Of a stretch of DNA of 64,000 nucleotides, positions 51,910 through 60,934 are shown in pieces. The DNA comes from Desulfatibacillum alkenivorans DSM 16219. Its GTDB lineage: Bacteria > Desulfobacterota > Desulfobacteria > Desulfobacterales > Desulfatibacillaceae. The notes below the pieces were generated by a model, which ran no database searches, was not told the DNA's origin, and saw nothing but the letters and a program-made list of their open reading frames with translations. The stretch is taken from contig NZ_FQZU01000006.1 of the NCBI RefSeq assembly GCF_900142135.1, positions 149,998 through 213,997 on the forward strand, written 5' to 3'. Every line of letters starts with the position of its first letter. The stretch's first letter is position 1. The position numbers and the translations under genes are program-made.

Positions 51910-52620
51910 CTATTCTTGTGCTGCGGGCTTGTCTCTCCCAAACAAGGGGAGCGCCGAGGCGAGCAGCCACACGACGTTTGCGGAAACCCCCCAGGCCGCA
52001 GGCAGAGACAAGGGCATGCCGATGCTTTGAAAAACAGGGCGGGTGTAATACCATACGCCGTATTGCACGCACACGAACTCCCCGAAAAAGCCTCCTGCAG
52101 CCACTGCGACATACAACCAGATGTTTATCGGCTTGCGGGAAAAAGCCAGCACCAGCAGGAAAAAGCCCAACAGAATCCAGGCGACTATGTTGTTAAGATA
52201 ATAGGACGTAAACGCCACATGCCCGATTATGAGGATTCCCCATAACACAAGAAAACCGATGCGCAAGGCTTTGGACTTTTTGTCCAGAACATCCAGGATG
52301 TATACGCTGATTTCCCACAGGTTGGTAACCAGAATGGGCCATATAAAGGGGATCCACAAGGGCAGATAAAAAGCCGTAGGGTGCTTATACACCCACATAT
52401 TCGCCCTGCAGCAAAGGAATTCCCCGAAGGTTCCCAGAATTATGGCGTAGATGGCCAGGGATGTCTTGAACCGGCTGAACCGGTAAGCGATGGTGAGGGC
52501 GAACAAGGCGCCGGAAACAAGGGCCAGCAAGACGTTATGGGGAAAAAGCCGGCAAATGAAAAACAAGGTGAAGGCCGGAATGGAAAACGGGATCAGGCAC
52601 CGGGCGGCAAACTCTTTCAA
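51910..52620 (-). CDS. Uncharacterised polytopic membrane protein
   Basis: A 236-residue hydrophobic protein with about eight spans and no recognised family. It contains LIPFSIPAFTLFFICRLFP, GTFGEFLCCRANMWVYKHP and GFFGEFVCVQYGVWYYTRP; the two GEF-C-W-Y segments look like an internal duplication of half the protein. I chose TTG 52620 because GGAGG with proper spacing precedes it; the frame is open further upstream into pyrK, and a GTG at 52677 is an alternative. It lies just after pyrK on the same strand. Confidence 0.65.
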   Translation of the reverse strand: MKEFAARCLIPFSIPAFTLFFICRLFPHNVLLALVSGALFALTIAYRFSRFKTSLAIYAIILGTFGEFLCCRANMWVYKHPTAFYLPLWIPFIWPILVTNLWEISVYILDVLDKKSKALRIGFLVLWGILIIGHVAFTSYYLNNIVAWILLGFFLLVLAFSRKPINIWLYVAVAAGGFFGEFVCVQYGVWYYTRPVFQSIGMPLSLPAAWGVSANVVWLLASALPLFGRDKPAAQE

Positions 52621-52684
52621 TTCCCCCTCCAGGGTTGAAGAATAAGATCCGGGAAGGCGAAGCGCCCCCCATATCACTATACGA

Positions 52685-53485
52685 CTAACTCCACAACAGC
52701 CCGGCGTCCAGGACCGGACCGTCCATGCAGGCGTGCAGATGCTTGACCTGGCCTTCCTTTTTAGGAAGGGCGCAACCCAGGCAGGCGCCCATCCCGCAGG
52801 CCATGGCGGCTTCCACGGAAACCTGGCAGGGGGTATTATGCTCCCTGGCCATGGCGGCGACCGCCTTGAGCATGGGCATGGGGCCGCAGGTGAAAATTTG
52901 CCTGGCCGAATCTCCCTCCAAGGCCTTGTCCAGCAGGGCCGTGACCAAGCCCTTGGCGCCAAGGCCGCCGTCTTCGGTGGCTGCCTGCACTTCCAGGCCG
53001 ATCTGCTCGAACACGTCCCGGCATAACACGTCGTTGGCCGTCCTGGCGCCCAACAGCACCTTGCATGAAACCGGGCTGAACTCCTGGGCCAGATACCTGG
53101 CCAAAAACACCATGGGGGCCGCACCAATGCCTCCGGCGACAAGCAGGCACTCCTCCGTGTCCGTATTCAACGAGAATCCCTTGCCCAAAGGCCCCAGCAC
53201 CTGCACCGTCTCTCCGGGCGCTTTCCGGGATAGAATCCGGGTGCCTTCCCCGATCACGACAAACAGGATGCTCAGAATCCATTTGCCGTCGGCTCCTTCT
53301 TTCACGTCATGAACGCAAAAGGGCCTGCGCAGCAAAGGCTGGATGGAGTCGCCGGGGCTGACCATCACAAACTGGCCGGGCGCCGAGGCGCAGGCGATGT
53401 CATTGGCGGCCAGTTCCATGCGAAAATATCCAGGCTGGATTTCCTTGTTTTCCAGGACCAGGGCGGTTGTGTCGAATAATTTCAA
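52685..53485 (-). CDS. pyrK: Dihydroorotate dehydrogenase electron-transfer subunit PyrK
   Basis: A 266-residue flavo-iron-sulfur protein. The FAD-binding part has RRPFCVHDV near residue 55 and the NAD-domain GPLGKGF near 100 with AGGIGAAPM near 120. The [2Fe-2S] site is at the C-terminus: CGMGACLGCALP and HACMDGPVLDA supply four Cys. It passes electrons from dihydroorotate to NAD. A pyrD gene is not adjacent. It sits in a minus-strand operon with pgeF upstream (71 bases apart). Confidence 0.9.
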   Translation of the reverse strand: MKLFDTTALVLENKEIQPGYFRMELAANDIACASAPGQFVMVSPGDSIQPLLRRPFCVHDVKEGADGKWILSILFVVIGEGTRILSRKAPGETVQVLGPLGKGFSLNTDTEECLLVAGGIGAAPMVFLARYLAQEFSPVSCKVLLGARTANDVLCRDVFEQIGLEVQAATEDGGLGAKGLVTALLDKALEGDSARQIFTCGPMPMLKAVAAMAREHNTPCQVSVEAAMACGMGACLGCALPKKEGQVKHLHACMDGPVLDAGLLWS

Positions 53486-53556
53486 GGCGTGCTCTCCCGT
53501 AAAGTAAAATTAACCCCTTAAGATTAGCAGAACCCGGTTTGTAAGTCGATACTCTT

Positions 53557-54336
53557 TTACGCGGGCTTGAGGCCTATGACTCCGGCGAAGCGGCCCGCGG
53601 CGCGACTCGCCCTGTACGAGAAAAAATGCTCCGGCGTGCACTTGGTGCAGATGTTTGCGCAGTCGATGTTTTGACTTTCCAGGCCCGCCGCCGTCAACTG
53701 GTCGCGGGTGAGGGCCCAGAAGTCAAAATGGTCCTTTTCGTCCTTGTACTTCCAGAAATTTTCGGGAATTTCCGTCCGATAATGGATGAACTCTGCGCAG
53801 CAGGCGCCTAAAGACGGGCCGATGGCGGCGACCATGCCGGCCGGGTTGCATCCAAAAGCCCGGACCATGGCGTCCACGGCGTGAGCCGCAATATTCTGCA
53901 GGCTGCCCCGCCACCCGCTATGGACCGCGCCCACCGCCTTTTTTTCGGGATCGTAAAGCAATATGGGCTGGCAGTCGGCCACGGCGACGGCGCAAAACAC
54001 GCCGGGCAGGTTGGTGACTATGGCGTCGGCCTCCAGGTTCGTCTGCCAAAGCGGGTCCGGGCTTTTATCCGGCGCCGAGTCCAGGACGACCACCTCCTTG
54101 CCGTGCACCTGCTTGACGAAAGCCAGGCGATCGGCGCCCATGGCCTTGGCGATGGCCAGCCTGTTTTCCCTCACCAGGTCCGGGTCGTCGTTGACCGCCG
54201 TTCCGATGTTCAGGGAGGCCAATTCCCCCTGGCTGACCCCTCCGTGCCTGGAAAAAAACCCGTGGCCTATCTCGTTAAAGCGGCTCAACCCCGGCGTGCG
54301 CACCAGTAGGGTTCCGTTATTTCCCGGTTCCAGCAT
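53557..54336 (-). CDS. pgeF: Purine nucleoside phosphorylase-like / peptidoglycan editing factor (laccase domain)
   Basis: A 259-residue protein of the DUF152/YfiH family. The metal site motifs are visible: LNIGTAVNDDPDLVRENR near residue 40, VADCQPILLYDPEK near 120, AVHSGWRGSLQ near 139, and IGPSLGACCAEF near 170. Members remove L-Ser from peptidoglycan precursors or act on nucleosides. It starts four bases after rfaE2 ends and appears co-transcribed with it. Confidence 0.9.
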   Translation of the reverse strand: MLEPGNNGTLLVRTPGLSRFNEIGHGFFSRHGGVSQGELASLNIGTAVNDDPDLVRENRLAIAKAMGADRLAFVKQVHGKEVVVLDSAPDKSPDPLWQTNLEADAIVTNLPGVFCAVAVADCQPILLYDPEKKAVGAVHSGWRGSLQNIAAHAVDAMVRAFGCNPAGMVAAIGPSLGACCAEFIHYRTEIPENFWKYKDEKDHFDFWALTRDQLTAAGLESQNIDCANICTKCTPEHFFSYRASRAAGRFAGVIGLKPA

Positions 54337-54340
54337 GGCC

Positions 54341-54817
54341 CTACCCCTGGTCCAATATTTTTTGGATGATGTTGGTGGTGGAGGCGCCTTCCGCCAGATC
54401 CACCCTCACGACTTTGCCTCCTGCCTCTTTGACCTCCTTGGCGCCGATGATCTGGTCTTCGGGCCAGTCCGCGCCCTTGACCAAAACCTGGGGCATGACG
54501 GCCAGGATGAGGTTCAGCGGGTCCGGCTCGTCAAACAGGGATATAAAATCAATGGATTCCAGGGCGGCCAAAACCTCGGCGCGCTCCGCCTCGGGAACAA
54601 TGGGCCGCTTGGGGCCTTTGATCTCCCGCACGGAGCGGTCGGAATTCAGGCCCAGAACCAGAACGTCGCCCTGGCTTTTGGCCTCGGCCAGATACCGCAC
54701 ATGGCCCACGTGGAGGATGTCAAAGCATCCGTTGGTGAAAACCACGGTTTGGTTTCCCGCCTTGGCTTTTTCAACGGCTTGCATCAGTTCATTTTTCGGT
54801 AATATTTTTGAGATCAT
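54341..54817 (-). CDS. rfaE2: D-glycero-beta-D-manno-heptose 1-phosphate adenylyltransferase
   Basis: A 158-residue cytidylyltransferase-fold enzyme. FTNGCFDILHVGHVRYLAEAK near residue 28 holds the HxGH motif; LVLGLNSDRSVREIKG near 55 and a C-terminal NIIQKIL segment follow. It activates heptose phosphate for the lipopolysaccharide inner core, so the cell has an outer membrane. It is encoded as a stand-alone domain, with no kinase part. It overlaps the upstream nitrilase gene by 29 bases. Confidence 0.92.
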   Translation of the reverse strand: MISKILPKNELMQAVEKAKAGNQTVVFTNGCFDILHVGHVRYLAEAKSQGDVLVLGLNSDRSVREIKGPKRPIVPEAERAEVLAALESIDFISLFDEPDPLNLILAVMPQVLVKGADWPEDQIIGAKEVKEAGGKVVRVDLAEGASTTNIIQKILDQG

Positions 54818-55592
54818 AAGCCTCCGGAATTCGATGCTCCAGGCAGGGAATGCTGGTGCGAAAGTCCTTCACTTCTTCCAGATTAAGGGAGGCCGTCAGC
54901 AAGGTCTCCCCGCCTCCGGCGCTGGATATAACCTCGCCCCACGGGGAGATGACGGCGGATCGGCCTCCGTAAACAAGCCCCGGGTCCTTGCCGCACCGGT
55001 TGCAGGCGATGACAAAGACCTGGTTTTCCACGGCCCGGGCTTGCAGCAGCACTTCCCAATGCCTGATTCTTACGGCCGGCCATTGGGCGGAGACGATCAG
55101 CACGATGGCCCCGGCCAGAACCAGAGCCCGGCTTTGCTCGGGAAAACGCAGGTCAAAGCAGGTGAGCAGGCCGGTTTTTCCCCAGGGAGCGGCCGCCAGC
55201 ACGGACCGGGCGCCCGGCTCAAACTCGCCTTCGCCCGCCGGGGTGAACCGGTGCACCTTGCGGTATTCAGCCTGCACGGCTCCTTTTTCGTTGATGTAAT
55301 AATGGGTGTTGTACACCCCTTCGGGAGTCAGCTCCGGCATGGTCCCGGAGACGGCCATGTTTAGTTTCTCCGCCAGGCTGCACAGCTCGTCCAGGACGGC
55401 GGGCGTTTGCGCGGCGTGCTCCTTTAACGCGGAATAGTCAAACCCGCAGGACCACATTTCAGGCAGTACGGCCAGGTTGACGCCCTGATCCGCCAGGTCC
55501 TGGATCGCCCGCCTGGCATGGTCGATGTTTGCCCGGGGATTTCCCAGCTTGACGTCGAATTGAACAAGGCCGGCTTTAGGTTTCTGCACCAT
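54789..55592 (-). CDS. Carbon-nitrogen hydrolase (nitrilase superfamily)
   Basis: A 267-residue amidase. The Glu-Lys-Cys triad is present: VLPEMWSCGFD near residue 43, EYRKVHRFTPAGE near 108, and LLTCFDLRFPEQSR near 143. The pattern is like omega-amidase (Nit2/YafV), which hydrolyses alpha-ketoglutaramate-type amides. It overlaps rfaE2 at its 3' end and follows comF by 19 bases. The substrate is uncertain. Confidence 0.9.
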   Translation of the reverse strand: MVQKPKAGLVQFDVKLGNPRANIDHARRAIQDLADQGVNLAVLPEMWSCGFDYSALKEHAAQTPAVLDELCSLAEKLNMAVSGTMPELTPEGVYNTHYYINEKGAVQAEYRKVHRFTPAGEGEFEPGARSVLAAAPWGKTGLLTCFDLRFPEQSRALVLAGAIVLIVSAQWPAVRIRHWEVLLQARAVENQVFVIACNRCGKDPGLVYGGRSAVISPWGEVISSAGGGETLLTASLNLEEVKDFRTSIPCLEHRIPEAYDLKNITEK

Positions 55593-55611
55593 TTTTCCTT
55601 TTTAAATAGAA

Positions 55612-56370
55612 TTAACGCACAACCACCGCCAGGGTGAGGACGTCCACTTTTTTTGCGCCGGCTTTTAAAAGCGCTTTGGCGCACTCGTTGGCCGTGGCGC
55701 CGGTGGTGAAAACATCGTCCACCAAAAGCACGTTTTTGCCGCGGACCAAATCCGGCCTGACCACGGCGAATGCGCCCCGAATGTTCTTGGCGCGCTCCTT
55801 GGCTTTGAGCCCGGCCTGGGTTTGGGTCCAGCGCACCCGGGCGAGAGCCCTGGCTTCCACGGGCGGAAACTGACCATTATTCCTTCCCCAATGTTTTACC
55901 AGAACAAGGGCCTGGTTGAAACCCCTTTGCCGCAACCTTTTCTTATGCAGAGGAACCGGGACGGCCAGATCCGCGCATCCGGGGCCGTAATGATCCATAT
56001 AGGCTTGCTCCAGCATGCCGCCCATGGGCGGGGCCAGGGCCGTCTTTTGATTGTACTTCAGGCGATGGATGGCGGTGCGCAAGGGGCCGTCATAGACGCC
56101 GGCGGCCCGGGCCATGTTAAATCGGTTTTTCTTTTCCAGGCAGCCGCCGCACAAATGGTCCGGCCCTTCGGGGGAGACAAAGGGCATGCCGCATTTCAGG
56201 CATAAGGGGGAGACCGCGGGGGCGTAATCCATCAGACAATCCGGGCACAGGAATTTGGGGAAGGGGGAGGGCGGAGCCTCGGGGATGAACTCCCCGCACG
56301 CCGCGCATTTGGGCGGATACAGGGCGTCCAGAAAGGCGTTTTTCAAAATGTTGACGGATGCAGTCAGCAT
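55612..56370 (-). CDS. comF: ComF-family phosphoribosyltransferase-like protein
   Basis: A 252-residue ComF homologue. A cysteine-rich zinc-finger region (CAACGEF, LCPDCLMDYAPAVSPLCLKC, CGGC) fills the first 80 residues. The C-terminal phosphoribosyltransferase fold has LRQRGFNQALVL near 145 and VLLVDDVFTTGATANECAKAL near 213, the PRPP motif. In other bacteria ComF is linked to DNA uptake; here no other competence genes are seen nearby. Confidence 0.9.
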   Translation of the reverse strand: MLTASVNILKNAFLDALYPPKCAACGEFIPEAPPSPFPKFLCPDCLMDYAPAVSPLCLKCGMPFVSPEGPDHLCGGCLEKKNRFNMARAAGVYDGPLRTAIHRLKYNQKTALAPPMGGMLEQAYMDHYGPGCADLAVPVPLHKKRLRQRGFNQALVLVKHWGRNNGQFPPVEARALARVRWTQTQAGLKAKERAKNIRGAFAVVRPDLVRGKNVLLVDDVFTTGATANECAKALLKAGAKKVDVLTLAVVVR

Positions 56371-56399
56371 GGCTTCGCCGCCGGAAGGGTTTACCCCGG

Positions 56400-57047
56400 C
56401 TACCAGACCAAGGGCGCCAGGCGCTTTTTATTGCTGCAAAACTCCTTGTAGCCGGTCAAATCGGCTAAGGCCGCTTCCTCCACGCGAATCCGGGAGACGA
56501 GGGCGGCGATCAACAAGCACAGAAAAACCAGGGCGGGAAGGGTTCCGAAAAAAAGAACCACGCCAATATGGGCCAGGATCATGCCCGAATAGGCCGGATG
56601 GCGCACCCACCTGTAAGGGCCGGTTCGGATGATTTGATGTTCGCTTCGAATGCGCACCCGGTGGGAGTAAAAGGCCCCCAACTCCCGGACCGCCCATTGG
56701 CGGAACAAGACCCCGGAGGCGAAAACCAGCAGGCCAAGAAACATCCACGGGGAAATCCCTTGCCGGGGCGCGGAAAAGCCCAGCGCCGTCAGAATGACTC
56801 CGCCCTGGGAGAAAGCGTACCATTCCAGGGTTCCTTTGTCTTTTTCCGTTTTGCCGGCCTTTTTATCGCGCACGGACGTCCCTGCCTCCACGATCAGCCA
56901 CAGGATGTATGCCGCGGACATAAGAACGCCGAGACTGAGGGCCGGGCCGCTCCAATGGCGGTATTTTAAAAAGGAGAAAAAGCAAATGCCCAGGATTAAC
57001 GCGGCGGACATTATCAAGGGGGAAAGGCCTTGCAGGTCATGTTTCAT
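56400..57047 (-). CDS. Isoprenylcysteine carboxyl methyltransferase-family protein
   Basis: A 215-residue membrane methyltransferase with about five spans. The C-terminal SAM-binding signature GPYRWVRHPAYSGMIL lies near residue 140, followed by RIRVEEAALADLTGYKEFC. Similar to ICMT and to bacterial isoprenoid or phospholipid methyltransferases; a substrate cannot be named. It lies 30 bases downstream of the hybrid kinase gene and upstream of comF on the same strand, so likely part of the same transcript. Confidence 0.87.
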   Translation of the reverse strand: MKHDLQGLSPLIMSAALILGICFFSFLKYRHWSGPALSLGVLMSAAYILWLIVEAGTSVRDKKAGKTEKDKGTLEWYAFSQGGVILTALGFSAPRQGISPWMFLGLLVFASGVLFRQWAVRELGAFYSHRVRIRSEHQIIRTGPYRWVRHPAYSGMILAHIGVVLFFGTLPALVFLCLLIAALVSRIRVEEAALADLTGYKEFCSNKKRLAPLVW

Positions 57048-57077
57048 GACAGCCTCTTAGGGAGCGCTATGGGGCGG

Positions 57078-59192
57078 TTAGGGGCGGTCCAGGGCTTCGC
57101 GCAAGGCCAGGGCGAGATCGCGAATCACAATGGGTTTGTTCATCGTGACTTTTATGCCCACGCTGTCGAGGATATGGCCGGTGGTTCTTTCGCTGAACCC
57201 CGTGCACAGCACCACAGGCAGATCGGGCCGGATTTCCTTGCATTTTTGCGCAAGCTGGACGCCCGTCAATCCCGGCATGGTCAGGTCGGTGAACAAGGCG
57301 TCGTAAGCATTGGGATCGGCTTTGAACAAGGCCAGGGCGTCGGTGGATCTGGTGGCGCATTCAGCCGTGTATCCGAGCCGCTCCAGCATGCTTTCCACCA
57401 TGGTTACCATCATTTCCTCGTCGTCAACCACCAGGATGCTTTCATTTCCGTGGGGGATGGCGTCCAGGGGCTCCAAATCCACCTCAGGCTCGGCGGATTG
57501 CATGACGGGCAGCAGGACATGGAATGAAGAGCCCTTGCCGGGCTCCGAATAGACTTTAACGGCGCCGTTGATGCTGGTGACGATGCCGTGCACCACGGAA
57601 AGGCCGAGCCCGGTTCCTTCCTCTTTGGCTTTGGTGGTGAAATAAGGCTCGAAAATCCGCTCCATGGTTTCCCGCTCCATGCCTCTGCCCGTATCGCTGA
57701 TAGCCAGGCGCAGGTGCGTACCCTCCATAAGATTGGGGAACAGGGACAGATCCGGCGAGTGCACTTCCATCTCCCGCAGGCTGATATCCAGGGAGCCGCC
57801 CCGATCCTGCATGGCATGGAGCGAGTTGGTGCAGAGATTCATGATGATCTGGTGAATCTGCGTGGGGTCGGCCAGGACCGGGCCGCATTTTTCGTCAATC
57901 ATCTGGCTGATGTTGATGGTGGACGGAAAGGAGGAGCGGATGAGTTTGATGGACTCCTTGATAATGCTTTGGATGCGCACCGGGCCCATTTCGTGCTCGG
58001 CGCCGCGGCTGAAGGTCAGGATTTGCTTGACCAGGTCCCTGGCGCGGTAGCTTGCCTTGAGAATGGCCTCCAGGCCGTCATGGGGCCTTTGTTCGCTGAT
58101 GGCCTCGTCCAGCTCCATTTCCGTGTAGCCGATGATGGGCGCCAGGATGTTGTTAAAGTCGTGGGCGATGCCGCCGGCCAGGGCGCCCATGGCTTCCATT
58201 TTTTGGGATTGCCTGAGCCTCAATTCCAGGGCTTTGGTCTCTTCCCGGCCCCGTTTGTCCCGGATATGGTTCCACAAGGCCTGGGCGAAAAGGGTCAACT
58301 GGCGAACGTCGGATTCGTCGTAGGGCTCTTCCTTGTTGGCCACCCCCACGATGGCTATCATGGCTGCCCGGTCGAAAATGGGAACGCTCATGTGCCTGCG
58401 GATGGGAATGTGGCCCTCCGGATAGCCCTTTTTTAAAGGATGGCCAGGGTAGTCGTTGTGGATCTGGGGAGCGCCGGTCCTGATGCAGTCGGCCCATATG
58501 CCCGCCTCATGCAGGGCATATTTACTGTCCCGGGGGGCTTTGCACTGATCTCTGACCGCCTTGGACCACGTAAAAAGCTCGATATTGACCTGATCCTGGT
58601 TCACAAAGTGGAAGTAGCCCCCTTCGCTTTCCGTGAGGAGCACGGCGTCTTCCAGGATCTTCTGGATGATTTCCTGTTCCGAGGAGTTCTCGAGGGTTTT
58701 CAGGTCTGACAGGGAAAGCAGGGCTTCCAGGCGGGCTTCATCCAACTCCAGTTTTTTTTCGGAAGCGCGCCTGCGAGAGATGTCCGTGAGAAAGCCGGGA
58801 AAGCATTCAACGCCTTCCCGGGTTTTGTCTTTAACTGCGGAAAAGGAAACTTCCAGAAGCGAGCCGCGCTTGCTTTGGAACTCCAGTTCAACGTCGGAGA
58901 CAAACCCTTCGGTTTGCAGCGCCGGAAGTACTTCCTTCACCGCATGTATACGGGATTCGGGGCTGAGAAAATCAAGCAAAGGGCGCCCCAGGACTTCGGC
59001 CCTGGAAAGATTCAGATTAACAAGCCAATAGTCATTGACGCTGATGATGTTCCCCTGAACGTCCAGGGCCTGCATCATTACCGGAGTTTTGTTGTAAAGC
59101 GTTTCAAACACGGCGCCATCATCCTGTGCACGGCCTTTCCCCCCGGATCCATCCAGGCGATTGGGGGATATTTCAACCCTGGCCCGCTTCAT
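57078..59192 (-). CDS. PAS-GAF hybrid histidine kinase with receiver domain
   Basis: A 704-residue soluble sensor kinase. A PAS domain (about residues 20-135) and a GAF domain (about 165-310) are followed by the dimerisation region with the phospho-acceptor in AGGIAHDFNNILAPIIGY near 345. The ATPase domain has NLCTNSLHAMQ, DTGRGM, FEPYFTTKAKEEGTGLGL, and a C-terminal receiver has VDDEEMM, LFTDLTMPG with the phospho-Asp, and MNKPI. No membrane span is present. ATG 59192 has GGAG upstream and was preferred over an upstream TTG-like start. Confidence 0.93.
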   Translation of the reverse strand: MKRARVEISPNRLDGSGGKGRAQDDGAVFETLYNKTPVMMQALDVQGNIISVNDYWLVNLNLSRAEVLGRPLLDFLSPESRIHAVKEVLPALQTEGFVSDVELEFQSKRGSLLEVSFSAVKDKTREGVECFPGFLTDISRRRASEKKLELDEARLEALLSLSDLKTLENSSEQEIIQKILEDAVLLTESEGGYFHFVNQDQVNIELFTWSKAVRDQCKAPRDSKYALHEAGIWADCIRTGAPQIHNDYPGHPLKKGYPEGHIPIRRHMSVPIFDRAAMIAIVGVANKEEPYDESDVRQLTLFAQALWNHIRDKRGREETKALELRLRQSQKMEAMGALAGGIAHDFNNILAPIIGYTEMELDEAISEQRPHDGLEAILKASYRARDLVKQILTFSRGAEHEMGPVRIQSIIKESIKLIRSSFPSTINISQMIDEKCGPVLADPTQIHQIIMNLCTNSLHAMQDRGGSLDISLREMEVHSPDLSLFPNLMEGTHLRLAISDTGRGMERETMERIFEPYFTTKAKEEGTGLGLSVVHGIVTSINGAVKVYSEPGKGSSFHVLLPVMQSAEPEVDLEPLDAIPHGNESILVVDDEEMMVTMVESMLERLGYTAECATRSTDALALFKADPNAYDALFTDLTMPGLTGVQLAQKCKEIRPDLPVVLCTGFSERTTGHILDSVGIKVTMNKPIVIRDLALALREALDRP

Positions 59193-59492
59193 GGCTTCTC
59201 CACCCTTTAACAAGTATTCCGCACTTTGACAGGCTGTTGTTCAAGGCGACGGTAAAATGACCGAATACGGAAATAAATCAAAAAACAAGAAAAATGACTT
59301 GGGAAAACAGCATGCCCTTTTGGGTGCAATGCTATGGCCGCCTTTCCGCCTGGGCTTAACCGGCGGCCAAGGGCGGAATTCCGTTTTCCCATGGGTTTTA
59401 CCTGAATCGGTGTTAAAAGGCTTTTAATACCGATAACGATAATCTTGTAATAGGAATTTCTTTTTTTTTCAAGAAAGTTATTGGCTTGAGGG

Positions 59493-59508
59493 TGTGAGTC
59501 TCGTCACA
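59493..59508. promoter_or_regulatory. CRP-type palindrome upstream of the hybrid kinase
   Basis: TGTGAGTCTCGTCACA fits TGTGA-N6-TCACA exactly. The nearest downstream start on the minus strand is the hybrid kinase about 300 bases away. Confidence 0.5.
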
Positions 59509-59656
59509 CATCAAAGTACTGGTGCGGGGTATGGCGATTGCGTGTACGATTGCAGAAACGCCGGTCAACAGGGGGCGTTTCCTAAAATATCGATCTTTTT
59601 ACATGAGTAAATATGACAAAAAGCGTTATATTTGAAGGGAGGGGAAGGGGCGCCGT

Positions 59657-59692
59657 AAAAAAACATGGGCCTGGCATAATGCCAGGCCCATA
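59657..59692 (-). terminator. Intrinsic terminator of icd
   Basis: ATGGGCCTGGC and GCCAGGCCCAT form a perfect stem, followed on the minus strand by seven U. It lies ten bases after the stop codon at 59702. Confidence 0.85.
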
Positions 59693-59701
59693 TCTGCAAA
59701 A

Positions 59702-60928
59702 TTATGATAAATTTTCCGCCAGCGCCTTGGCGAATTCGGAGCATTTCACCTCGGTCGCCCCGGGCATCTGCCGGGCCAGGTCGTAGGTGACCCGCTTTTG
59801 GCCGATGGTTTTCGCCAGGGCTTTGTGCAAGGCCTGGGCGGCCTCCTCCCATCCCAGGTAGGTCAGCATCATGGCGCCGGAGAGAATCAGGGAGCCGGGG
59901 TTGACCTTATCCAGGTTGGCGTATTTGGGCGCGGTTCCGTGTGTGGCCTCGAACACGGCGCAGCCGTCGCCGATGTTGGCGCCGGGGGCCATGCCCAATC
60001 CCCCGACCTGGGCGGCCAGGGCGTCGGAGATGTAGTCGCCGTTCAGGTTGGGCGTGGCGATGACGTCGAATTCGTCGGGCCGGAGGAGGACTTGCTGGAA
60101 GAGCATGTCGGCGATGCGGTCCTTGATGACCACCTTGCCCTGGGGGCGTTTTCCGTCAAAGTCGTCCCAAAGCTCCTGTTCGGTGATGGTTTGGTCGGCG
60201 AAGCGTTCCTTGGCGGCCTCGTAGCCCCATTTGGCGAAGGCGCCTTCGGTGAACTTCATGATGTTGCCTTTGTGCATGAGGGTGACGGAGGCGCGATCAT
60301 TGGCGATGGCGTATTCAATGGCCATGGCCACCAGCCTTTTGGTGTTTTGGGCGCTGATGGGCTTGATGCCTATGCCGGCTTTTTCCGGGACTTTGGAGCC
60401 GAACTCCTTGGTCAGAAAGGCCGCCAGCTTGTCGGCTTCCTCGGTTCCGGACTCAAACTCAATGCCTGCGTAAAGGTCTTCGGTGTTTTCCCTGAAAATC
60501 ACCATGTCCACCTTCTCGGGCTCCCGCACCGGGCTTGGCATGGGCGGGATGTACCTTGTGGGGCGCACGCAGGCGTAGAGATCCAGCAACTGGCGGATGG
60601 CCACGTTGACGCTGCGGATGCCGCCGCCCACGGGGGTGGTGAGGGGGCCTTTGATGGCCGCCGTGTGCTCCCGGATGGAGTCCAGGGTTTCCTGGGGCAG
60701 CCACTCGCCGGTCAGGTTAAAGGCCTTTTCTCCAGCCAGGATTTCCTTCCAGATAATCTGCTTTTCGCCCTTGTAAGCGTATTTGACTGCAGCGTCCAGG
60801 GCCAGTTGGGTCGCCGCCCAGATGTCCGGACCGGTCCCGTCCCCTTCTATAAAAGGAATGATCGGGTCGTTAGGCACGTTCAACGTTCCGTCGTCCGAAA
60901 CCGTGATTTTCGTTCCTTGCATTGTCAT
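59702..60928 (-). CDS. icd: NADP-dependent isocitrate dehydrogenase
   Basis: A 408-residue enzyme of the decarboxylating dehydrogenase family. [19 protein letters not shown] near residue 23 and the substrate loop [20 protein letters not shown] near 110 are seen. The metal-binding Asp motif [28 protein letters not shown] near 290 and [19 protein letters not shown] near 325 complete the active site. It converts isocitrate to 2-oxoglutarate. It follows rlmB by six bases on the same strand, then ends at a strong terminator, so it is the last gene of a five-gene operon. Confidence 0.95.
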   Translation of the reverse strand: MTMQGTKITVSDDGTLNVPNDPIIPFIEGDGTGPDIWAATQLALDAAVKYAYKGEKQIIWKEILAGEKAFNLTGEWLPQETLDSIREHTAAIKGPLTTPVGGGIRSVNVAIRQLLDLYACVRPTRYIPPMPSPVREPEKVDMVIFRENTEDLYAGIEFESGTEEADKLAAFLTKEFGSKVPEKAGIGIKPISAQNTKRLVAMAIEYAIANDRASVTLMHKGNIMKFTEGAFAKWGYEAAKERFADQTITEQELWDDFDGKRPQGKVVIKDRIADMLFQQVLLRPDEFDVIATPNLNGDYISDALAAQVGGLGMAPGANIGDGCAVFEATHGTAPKYANLDKVNPGSLILSGAMMLTYLGWEEAAQALHKALAKTIGQKRVTYDLARQMPGATEVKCSEFAKALAENLS

Positions 60929-60934
60929 TTTTAT

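Larger units (their letters stand above)
59193..59701. other. Intergenic region upstream of the hybrid kinase
   Basis: No gene is seen in about 500 bases. It holds a perfect CRP-type site TGTGAGTCTCGTCACA at 59493-59508 and, at the right end, the terminator of icd. The middle is A/T-rich with poly-T tracts (59459-59470). Confidence 0.5.

Noticed and set aside
51910..53142. 410-residue frame covering the membrane protein and part of pyrK
   Set aside because: Its N-terminal 170 residues are an out-of-frame reading of pyrK. The membrane protein alone starts near 52620.
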